A stretch of DNA of 64,000 nucleotides from Leifsonia xyli. Its GTDB lineage: Bacteria; Actinomycetota; Actinomycetes; Actinomycetales; Microbacteriaceae. A program made the translations under genes and the position numbers. Shown piece by piece: positions 58,237 through 64,000 of this stretch. The notes below the pieces were generated by a model. The model ran no database searches, was not told the DNA's origin, and saw nothing but the letters and a program-made list of their open reading frames with translations. Location of the stretch: assembly GCA_003243275.1 (NCBI GenBank), contig QFQR01000004.1, positions 1-64,000 of the forward strand, read 5' to 3'. Position 1 is the stretch's first letter. Each line of letters opens with the position of its first letter.

Positions 58237-59385
58237 TCAGCGCAGCAGCAGGTTCGGCTGCAGCAGGTACTTGTAGTTGTCGGATCCCGGGGCCTCGCGC
58301 GAGGACTGGCTCGTGATGAGCACGGGGCCCGGCTTGTTGGGATTCTCGGTCTTCGTGAACGAGATGCGCACGAACTCCGAGTGGATGGCGCCGAGTCCGT
58401 CCAGCAGGAACGAGGGCTTCAGCGAGACGACGGTGTCGTCACCGACGAGATGGGCGTCGATCGTCTCGGAGGCCTGGGCCTGCTCCGAGCCGGCGGCTTC
58501 GAGGGTGAGACCGTCGGTCGACGAGAAGCTGAACCTCAGCGCGGCCTCGCGTTCGAGCACGAGGGAGACGCGGCGCGTCGACTCGATGAGCTCCGCGGTG
58601 TTCAGCACGGCGTAGTTCTCGACGCTCTCCGGGAAGAGCCGCTTGACCGGCGGGAAGTTGCCCTTGATGAGCAGCGAGGTGACCGTCTTCTTGTCGGCCT
58701 TGAAGGCGATGAGCTCGCGGTCGTCGCCCCGCACGATCGAGACGGCGATGGTTCCCGAGTGCGCGAAGGTCTTCCCGATCTCGGACAGGGTGCGCGCCGG
58801 CACGAGCGCCGTGGTGCCGTCGGCCGAGGAGGCTCCGGAGTCCCAGTCGATCTCGCGCACCGCGACCCGGTAGCGATCCGTCGCGACGAGCGAGAGGTTG
58901 TTGTCGCCGACCTCGAGCTGCACGCCGGTGATGACGGGGGTGACGTCGTCGCGGGATGCAGCCACCGCGACCTGGGCCACCGCGGCCGCGAACTCCTCGG
59001 CGGGCAGCACCCCGGTCTGCTCGTCGATCTGAGGGAGTGTCGGATACTCCTCGACGGGCATGCTCAACAGGGTGAAGCGGGCCGAACCACAGCTCACCTG
59101 GATCTTGCCGTCGACCGTCTCGAACGAAACCGGAGCGTTCGGCAGCCGGCTCGCGATGTCCGCGAGCAGACGACCCGAGACGAGTGCCGCTCCGGCGTCG
59201 TCGACCTCGGCGGTGATCTCGGTGCGGCTCGACACCTCGTAGTCGAACGACGACAGCGTCAGCGAGCTGCCATCCGCCTCGAGCAGCACGCCGCTCAGGA
59301 TCGGCTGGGTGGTGCGTTGCGGGAGGAGCTTGACGGCGAAGGACACGGCCTCGCTGAAGACGTCGCGATTCACCTGGAACTTCAC
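58237..59385 (-). CDS. dnaN: DNA polymerase III beta subunit (sliding clamp)
   Basis: Ring clamp tethering polymerase and other factors; also recruits NucS. 382 aa in three similar domains. N-terminus MKFQVNRDVFSEAVSFAVKLLPQRTTQPILSGVLLEA; C-terminus LLQPNLLLR (in place of the E. coli MPMRL), typical of actinobacteria. GTG start at 59385, preceded by AGGAGTGAC. It starts the leftward dnaN-gnd-recF-DUF721 gene string. Confidence 0.97.
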   Translation of the reverse strand: MKFQVNRDVFSEAVSFAVKLLPQRTTQPILSGVLLEADGSSLTLSSFDYEVSSRTEITAEVDDAGAALVSGRLLADIASRLPNAPVSFETVDGKIQVSCGSARFTLLSMPVEEYPTLPQIDEQTGVLPAEEFAAAVAQVAVAASRDDVTPVITGVQLEVGDNNLSLVATDRYRVAVREIDWDSGASSADGTTALVPARTLSEIGKTFAHSGTIAVSIVRGDDRELIAFKADKKTVTSLLIKGNFPPVKRLFPESVENYAVLNTAELIESTRRVSLVLEREAALRFSFSSTDGLTLEAAGSEQAQASETIDAHLVGDDTVVSLKPSFLLDGLGAIHSEFVRISFTKTENPNKPGPVLITSQSSREAPGSDNYKYLLQPNLLLR

Positions 59386-59748
59386 GCGTCACTCCTTCGT
59401 CCTCGGTTGAGGGGTCGCTCGGGTCTCGTCCCACGATCTTGGCACGGACTCGAGCTCTGTCGGTTATCGGATGCCCAGAGAATCATGGAGAGAGGTAATC
59501 GTGTTAACGCCTGTGGGAACTGTGGACAAGTATCCGTCGCTCCGCAGACACCGGGAAACTACATCCGTGAAAGATGTGAGTCGGGTGCGGATGGATCCCG
59601 TGGTCCGGTCATGAACTCGGGTGCCGCGGATTTCGCTCTCCACACATCCGCTCGGCGCGTTCCACATCCCATCCGGAAGTTATCCACAGGACTGTCCCCA
59701 GACTGTGCAACCGCTCGTCGAGGGCTCGGCCGGCGGTAGCTGACAGCC
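59386..59748. other. dnaA-dnaN intergenic region with DnaA boxes; candidate oriC part
   Basis: 363 nt without a gene. DnaA-box matches: TGTGGGAAC (59512-59520) abutting TGTGGACAA (59521-59529, a perfect complement of TTGTCCACA), and TTATCCACA (59680-59688, perfect consensus). Further TCCACATCC-like sequences occur near 59661. The dnaA-dnaN gap is the usual oriC site in actinobacteria. It also carries the dnaN promoter. A 67-codon antisense frame here is random. Confidence 0.75.
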
Positions 59749-61149
59749 CTACGGGCGGTACCGCTGATCCTGTTTGATGCGCGCCGTCAGCTCGGTGACC
59801 TGGTTGTAGATCGAGCGGCGCTCCTTCATGAGCTCGCTGATCTTCTTGTTCGCGTACATCACCGTGGTGTGATCCCGGTTGCCGAAGAGCTGGCCGATCT
59901 TCGGCAGCGACAGGTTCGTCATCTCGCGGCACAGATACATCGCGATCTGCCGCGCGGTCGCCACCGCCTGCGAACGCGACGAGCCGTAGAGGTCGTCGAC
60001 CGAGAGCTTGAAGTACTCGGCGGTGTGGTTGATGATGTCGACCGGCGAGATGACGTTGTCCTCGTCGAGGGTGATCAGGTCCTTCAACACCGTCTGCACG
60101 AGCGCGAGATCCACCGGCGTCTTGTTGAGATTCGCGAAGGCCGTGACCCGGATGAGCGTTCCCTCGAGCTCGCGGATGTTCGAGGACACCTTCGTGGCCA
60201 TGTACTCGAGGATGTCCTCCGGCACCTGCAGCCGCTCCGACTGCGCCTTCTTGCGGAGGATCGCGATGCGGGTCTCGAGGTCGGGCGCCTGCACATCCGT
60301 GATGAGGCCCCACTCGAAGCGCGACCGCATCCGGTCCTCGAAGCCGGTCAGGTGCTTCGGCGCCAGGTCGCTCGTGATGACGACCTGCTTGTTGTGGTCG
60401 TGCAGCGTGTTGAAGGTGTGGAAGAAGGCCTCCTGGGTGGAGTCCTTGCCCTGCAGGAACTGGATGTCGTCGATCAGCAGGATGTCAATTTCGCGGTAGC
60501 GCGACTGGAACACCGAGGCGCGGTTGTTCGCGATCGAGTTGATGAAGTCGTTGGTGAACTCCTCCGAGCTCACGTAGCGCACCCGGATGCCGGGGTAGAG
60601 ACTCTCGGCGTAGTGGCCGATCGCGTGCAGCAGGTGGGTCTTGCCGAGGCCCGAGTCGCCGTAGATGAAGAGCGGGTTGTAGGCCTTGGCCGGCGCCTCG
60701 GCTACCGCGACCGCCGCCGCGTGGGCGAAGCGGTTCGAGCCGCCGATCACGAAGTTGTCGAAGTTGTACTTCGGGTTCAGCCGCGAGTCGCTGCGTCGGC
60801 CGAGTTCGATGACCGGCGGAACCTGTTCGGAGTGGGTACCCACCTCGAGGTTCTCGTCGACCACGGGTTGCAGGATCGGCTGGATGTCGGGGTTGACGAC
60901 GATTGCGAACCCGGTGACGTCGCCGTCGAGATCGGTGAGCGCCTCGATGAGGGGAACGCGGATGCGCTGTTCGAGCATCCCGCGGGTCAACTCGTTGGGC
61001 ACCTCGAGATAGATCGTCTCACCGAGCACCCCCTTGGGCTCGACCAGATTGATGAAGCCGTGCAGTTGAGGAGTGATGCGGTCATCCACGGAGAGGCGGG
61101 CGAGCACCGCCGTCCACAGCTCCCGGGTGGGGTCCGCAGGATCAGTCAT
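59749..61149 (-). CDS. dnaA: Chromosomal replication initiator DnaA
   Basis: Binds DnaA boxes, melts the origin and loads the helicase. 466 aa, short for an actinobacterium because the disordered domain II is only about 30 residues. Domain I about 1-85; AAA+ domain III with Walker A YGDSGLGKTHLL, Walker B ILLIDDIQFLQGK and sensor motifs; domain IV with YLCREMTNLSLPKIGQLFGNRDHTTVMYA, the DnaA signature that reads TTATCCACA. ATG 61149. Divergent from rpmH. Confidence 0.97.
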   Translation of the reverse strand: MTDPADPTRELWTAVLARLSVDDRITPQLHGFINLVEPKGVLGETIYLEVPNELTRGMLEQRIRVPLIEALTDLDGDVTGFAIVVNPDIQPILQPVVDENLEVGTHSEQVPPVIELGRRSDSRLNPKYNFDNFVIGGSNRFAHAAAVAVAEAPAKAYNPLFIYGDSGLGKTHLLHAIGHYAESLYPGIRVRYVSSEEFTNDFINSIANNRASVFQSRYREIDILLIDDIQFLQGKDSTQEAFFHTFNTLHDHNKQVVITSDLAPKHLTGFEDRMRSRFEWGLITDVQAPDLETRIAILRKKAQSERLQVPEDILEYMATKVSSNIRELEGTLIRVTAFANLNKTPVDLALVQTVLKDLITLDEDNVISPVDIINHTAEYFKLSVDDLYGSSRSQAVATARQIAMYLCREMTNLSLPKIGQLFGNRDHTTVMYANKKISELMKERRSIYNQVTELTARIKQDQRYRP

Positions 61150-61330
61150 CTGTCGTCGGTTCCTCGATGGTTATTCACAGGGCCGTCCACAAGGTGGGAC
61201 GCGGAATGATGCCGAACCCTCGGGTACTTTGGCTCGCGCGAGATGTCGACCACCTTAGTTGTGGAGAGCGCCCTGTGGACAACTCGCTCTCGGCGGATGT
61301 GGAGAGAGCGCCGCTATTGTGGATCACGGT
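61150..61330. other. DnaA-box cluster upstream of dnaA
   Basis: At least six box-like 9-mers: TTATTCACA (61171-61179), CCGTCCACA (61183-61191), TGTGGAGAG (61260-61268), TGTGGACAA (61274-61282), TGTGGAGAG (61298-61306), TGTGGATCA (61318-61326). The cluster is denser than that in the dnaA-dnaN gap. It is either part of a bipartite origin or the autoregulatory dnaA promoter. Confidence 0.72.
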
Positions 61331-61359
61331 TTGACCGTTGGCGGTCGAGGCCCTATTTT
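61331..61359 (+). promoter_or_regulatory. Probable rpmH promoter
   Basis: TTGACC (61331-61336) and TATTTT (61354-61359), 17-nt spacer, in an AT-rich patch, 75 nt upstream of the rpmH ATG. Adjacent to the DnaA-box cluster, so rpmH expression could respond to DnaA. Confidence 0.6.
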
Positions 61360-61434
61360 TAACAGGTTGTCGGCAATTCAGGCGCCGATCCCGTTCTTTC
61401 CCGGTCCCGCACACCGGGTCCAGGAGATATCACC

Positions 61435-61572
61435 ATGAGCAAGCGAACTTTCCAGCCGAACAACCGGCGTCGTGCCAAGAAGCACGGCTTCCGCCTCCGC
61501 ATGCGTACGCGTGCCGGCCGCGCCATCCTGGCTGCCCGCCGTCGCAAGGGGCGCACCGAGCTCTCCGCGTAG
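61435..61572 (+). CDS. rpmH: 50S ribosomal protein L34
   Basis: 45-aa basic ribosomal protein, MSKRTFQPNNRRRAKKHGFR at the N-terminus and a typical RRRKGRTELSA end. Preceded by CAGGAGATATCACC. First gene of the rightward rpmH-rnpA-yidD-yidC-khpB-rsmG string. Confidence 0.97.
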   Translation: MSKRTFQPNNRRRAKKHGFRLRMRTRAGRAILAARRRKGRTELSA

Positions 61573-61581
61573 TCGGACGAC

Positions 61582-61920
61582 GTGCTGGCCAGGGCGAACC
61601 GAGTGGTCAAGCCCTCGGACTTCCGCGCAATCGTGCGCCGAGGACGCCGTAGCGCGAGCGTCGGCACGCTCATCTATCGCATCGAGCGCGACCCGGCCGA
61701 TCCCGCCCGCTTCGGGTTCATCGTCGCCAAGACGGTGGGCAATGCCGTCGAGAGGAATCTCGTCAGGCGCCGGATGCGGGCGGTCTGTCGTTCCATCGTG
61801 GATGCGGGCGGCACCGGATCGGACGTCGTGGTCCGAGCCCTCCCGGGATCCGCGCAGCACAGCTGGGCTAGTCTCTCGGCCGAGATGCATGCGATCCTCG
61901 ACCCGGCGTTGATCCGATGA
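61582..61920 (+). CDS. rnpA: Ribonuclease P protein component
   Basis: 112-aa protein partner of RNase P RNA, required for 5' maturation of tRNAs. The RNR-box region AKTVGNAVERNLVRRRMRAVCR is intact; N-terminus LARANRVVKPSDFRAIVRRGRRS. GTG start at 61582, nine nt after rpmH. The stop overlaps yidD (ATGA). Confidence 0.96.
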   Translation: MLARANRVVKPSDFRAIVRRGRRSASVGTLIYRIERDPADPARFGFIVAKTVGNAVERNLVRRRMRAVCRSIVDAGGTGSDVVVRALPGSAQHSWASLSAEMHAILDPALIR

Positions 61921-62231
61921 AACGGGTCGGGCTCTTCCTCTGGCTGCTGCCCAGGAATGTCTGCGTGGCCATCCTTCGCGGCTATCGCGCGGTGATCTCA
62001 CCGCTCTACGGCGACGTCTGCCGGTACTACCCGAGCTGCTCGGCCTACGCCATGGGCTCGATCCAGCAGCACGGTGTCGTCAAGGGCGTCGCATTCGGAA
62101 CCTGGCGCATCCTCCGCTGTCACCCCTGGGCGCGCGGCGGAATCGACGACGTCCGCCCGTCACAGCGCCACCACGACCACTATCACCTCACCCGCTTCGG
62201 CTTCGTCGCCGCGGGACACGGAAAGGGCTGA
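61917..62231 (+). CDS. yidD: Membrane protein insertion efficiency factor YidD
   Basis: 104-aa peripheral protein aiding YidC. Conserved RGYRAVISPLYGDVCRYYPSCSAYAMGSIQQHG, then GTWRILRCHPWARGGIDDV with the three conserved Cys. C-terminus is His-rich (RHHDHYHL). ATGA overlap with rnpA; ten nt before yidC. Confidence 0.95.
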   Translation: MKRVGLFLWLLPRNVCVAILRGYRAVISPLYGDVCRYYPSCSAYAMGSIQQHGVVKGVAFGTWRILRCHPWARGGIDDVRPSQRHHDHYHLTRFGFVAAGHGKG

Positions 62232-62241
62232 TCGAGCCGCA

Positions 62242-63219
62242 ATGGACTTTTTCGGAACAATCCTCTGGCCCATCAAGTGGGTCATCGAGGCGATCCTGGT
62301 GGGCTTCCACTGGCTCTTCTCGGAGGTGCTCGGACTCGCACCCGAGGCGGGCATCACCTGGGTGCTGTCGATCGTCGGCCTCGTGCTCATCGTGCGCGCC
62401 GCGCTCATCCCGATCTTCGTGCGCCAGATCAAGAGCCAGCGCAAGATGCTCGAGGTGGCCCCCGAGCTCAAGAAGATCCAGGACAAATACCGCGGGAAGA
62501 AGGACCAGTTCTCGCGCGAGGCGATGCAGCGCGAGACGATGGCGCTCTACCAGCGTGCGGGTACCAACCCGCTCTCGTCGTGCCTGCCCCTGCTCATCCA
62601 GATGCCGATCTTCTTCAGCCTCTTCTCGGTGCTCAACGAGGCCCGTCAGGACAAGGCCGGCGTCGGCCTCCTCACCCAGCAGCTGGCTGATCAGTACACG
62701 AACGCGACGCTGTTCGGGGTCGCGCCGCTCAAATACAGCCTGGTCGACGCCTTCAACTACGGGAACGTCGCGGTGGCCGCGATCGCGATCGCGATGATCC
62801 TCATCATGACGGCGTCGCAGTTCTACACGCAGCTGCAGATCATGTCGAAGAACCAGACGCCGGAGATGAAGGAAAGCCCGATGTACCGGCAGCAGCGCAT
62901 CCTGCTGTACATCCTTCCGGTCGTCTTCCTCTTCTCGGGTCTCGCGTTCCCGATCGGCGTGATGTTCTACTGGCTCACCTCCAACGTCTGGACGCTCGTG
63001 CAGCAGTGGCTCGTGATCCGGAACATGCCCACGCCCGGCTCGGAGGCGGCACTCGCCCGTGAGGCGCGCTTGGCCAAGCGGAACCGCGGCAAGATGGCGG
63101 ACGACGCGGCGGCGATCGCCGAGGTCGTCGCCGAGGAGGCGGCGAAGCCCGTCACGACACAGCGGCAGCAGCCCGTGGGCAAGAATCGCGCGAAGAAGCA
63201 GGGAGGACCCAAGAAGTGA
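62242..63219 (+). CDS. yidC: Membrane protein insertase YidC (Oxa1 family)
   Basis: 325-aa insertase. Helices: VIEAILVGFHWLFSEVL, ITWVLSIVGLVLIVRAALIPIF with the functional Arg (in IVRAALIP), the cytosolic hairpin KSQRKMLEVAPELKKIQDKY, then LIQMPIFFSLFSVLN and the C-terminal pair. No large periplasmic domain, as in Gram-positives; no lipobox, so not a lipoprotein. The last 60 residues are Lys/Ala-rich and likely bind ribosomes. GTGA overlap with khpB. Confidence 0.96.
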   Translation: MDFFGTILWPIKWVIEAILVGFHWLFSEVLGLAPEAGITWVLSIVGLVLIVRAALIPIFVRQIKSQRKMLEVAPELKKIQDKYRGKKDQFSREAMQRETMALYQRAGTNPLSSCLPLLIQMPIFFSLFSVLNEARQDKAGVGLLTQQLADQYTNATLFGVAPLKYSLVDAFNYGNVAVAAIAIAMILIMTASQFYTQLQIMSKNQTPEMKESPMYRQQRILLYILPVVFLFSGLAFPIGVMFYWLTSNVWTLVQQWLVIRNMPTPGSEAALAREARLAKRNRGKMADDAAAIAEVVAEEAAKPVTTQRQQPVGKNRAKKQGGPKK

Positions 63220-63716
63220 CCGAGGAGAAGGTGGTCGAGGCCGAGACGGCTGCGACCGATCAGGAGCTCGTGGACGAGGGCGACGTCGCCGCGGACTACA
63301 TCGAGGAGCTGCTCGACATCGCGGACATCGATGGTGACATCGACATCGATGCCCGTGCGGGTCGCGCCTATCTGTCGGTGACCTCGACGAGCGGTTCGAA
63401 CCTCGACGTGCTGTCGAAGCCCGACACCGTCACGGCGCTTCAGGAGCTCACCCGGCTGGCCGTCCAGGCGAAGACGGGCCGCTTCTCGCGGCTCATCCTC
63501 GACATCGGTGGCTCACGGAATGCCCGGGCCGACGAACTGGCCGCGATCGTCGACCACGCGATCTCGCGGATCGAGGGTGGCGCGGCATCCGCAGCTCTTC
63601 CCCCCATGACCAGCTACGAGCGCAAGCTCGTGCACGATGTGGTGAGCGAGCGCGGCTACCACTCGGAGTCCGAGGGAGAAGGCCGCGACCGGCACACGGT
63701 CATCACGGCGAAGTAG
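63216..63716 (+). CDS. khpB: Jag/KhpB RNA-binding protein
   Basis: 166 aa. KH domain about residues 40-95 (the usual GxxG loop reads VLSKPD here) and R3H domain about residues 95-165: RFSRLILDIGGSRNARADEL, then MTSYERKLVHDVVSERGYHSESEGEGRDRHTVITAK, with the R3H Arg-His pair in RYH-like positions. Acidic N-terminus without the jag-N domain. KhpB with KhpA binds RNA and influences envelope growth. GTG start at 63216. Confidence 0.93.
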   Translation: MTEEKVVEAETAATDQELVDEGDVAADYIEELLDIADIDGDIDIDARAGRAYLSVTSTSGSNLDVLSKPDTVTALQELTRLAVQAKTGRFSRLILDIGGSRNARADELAAIVDHAISRIEGGAASAALPPMTSYERKLVHDVVSERGYHSESEGEGRDRHTVITAK

Positions 63717-63722
63717 TCGGAT

Positions 63723-63738
63723 TGTTTCACGTGAAACA
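63723..63738. promoter_or_regulatory. parS partition site
   Basis: TGTTTCACGTGAAACA, a perfect 16-bp match to the bacterial ParB-binding parS consensus. It lies seven nt after the khpB stop and 12 nt before the rsmG start, about 2.5 kb from the DnaA boxes. parA and parB are expected just past rsmG beyond the window edge. Confidence 0.95.
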
Positions 63739-63750
63739 TCGGCGGATGCG

Positions 63751-64000
63751 GTGACGGGGCTCGAGGACGAGCCGGCGGTCGCCGCATCGCTGTTCGGCGA
63801 TCGAATCGAGCTCGCCCGGCGATTCACGGCAGACCTCGGCCGCGAGGGGGAGTTGCGCGGGCTCATCGGGCCGCTGGAGCTGCCGCGGCTGTGGTCGCGG
63901 CACGTGCTCAACTCGGCGTTGGTCGCGCCGTTGCTCCGCCCGGGGCGTATCGGCGACGTCGGCAGCGGTGCCGGGTTACCGGGGCTGGTGCTGGCGATCG
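63751..64000 (+). CDS. rsmG: 16S rRNA (guanine527-N7)-methyltransferase RsmG, 3'-truncated
   Basis: First 83 codons of RsmG (GidB). GTG start at 63751: VTGLEDEPAVAASLFGDRIELARRF, then LWSRHVLNSALVAPLL and the SAM-binding RIGDVGSGAGLPGLVLAI at the window edge. Loss of this enzyme gives low-level streptomycin resistance in other bacteria. The gene continues to the right. Confidence 0.93.
   Translation, partial: MTGLEDEPAVAASLFGDRIELARRFTADLGREGELRGLIGPLELPRLWSRHVLNSALVAPLLRPGRIGDVGSGAGLPGLVLAI

Noticed and set aside
59464..59667. A 67-codon leftward frame in the dnaA-dnaN gap
   Set aside because: No ribosome-binding site, no family, and it overlaps the DnaA boxes of the origin region.

Overview
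The window is high-GC chromosomal DNA from an actinobacterium, most likely of the family Microbacteriaceae. Three things point there: the gene order around the origin (rsmG, khpB, yidC, yidD, rnpA, rpmH | dnaA, dnaN, gnd, recF, DUF721, gyrB, gyrA, DUF3566), the actinobacterial fhaA-fhaB-pstP-rodA-pbpA-pknA-pknB operon next to crgA and a class E sortase, and proteins such as NucS. No insertion sequence, prophage, CRISPR array or rRNA gene was found. Three tRNA genes are present (Leu-CAG, Ala-TGC, Ile-GAT).

Layout. 1-5.1 kb: 3'-truncated ccsB, a small secreted protein, an ECF sigma factor/CU044_5270-type membrane protein/I36-like secreted protein operon, an RHS-repeat remnant and hemA. 5.1-16.7 kb: a surface protein with an LALTG sorting signal, a serine beta-lactamase-like hydrolase, an M13 metallopeptidase, an epimerase-like protein, a LacI regulator divergent from an MFS transporter, a MATE transporter and rlmN. 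16.8-21.5 kb: an iron-siderophore ABC uptake operon (binding lipoprotein, two permeases, ATPase, siderophore-interacting protein) behind a near-consensus DtxR/IdeR box. 21.6-33.3 kb: nucS, HAD and rhodanese proteins, a bile-acid-symporter-family protein, an FMN monooxygenase, a chaplin-like LAATG surface protein with an exported partner, a PadR regulator, and a RimB-like protease divergent from a RimK ligase that carries a C-terminal RCK/TrkA-C domain.

33.5-46.2 kb is the cell-envelope growth-control block: FHA proteins, PP2C phosphatase, RodA, PbpA, two Ser/Thr kinases with PASTA domains, a glutamine amidotransferase, sortase E, CrgA, a degenerate rhomboid and a cyclophilin. 46.3-64 kb holds an amidase, a quinone oxidoreductase, tRNAs and the replication block. 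DnaA boxes lie on both sides of dnaA, and a perfect 16-bp parS site lies between khpB and rsmG.

How the genes connect: the class E sortase at 43.5-44.4 kb recognises LAXTG-type signals in studied actinobacteria, and two such substrates are encoded in this window (5.1-7.1 kb and 27.1-28.0 kb). The less ordinary signals are: (a) two intergenic elements, each with two near-identical CTGCAG-centred palindromes exactly 52 bp apart; (b) the RimK-RCK fusion with its divergent retropepsin-like protease; (c) a cysteine-free four-repeat chaplin-like protein; (d) a hexamer, GGATGC/GCATCC, that recurs against codon preference; and (e) several very long, nearly perfect intergenic inverted repeats.
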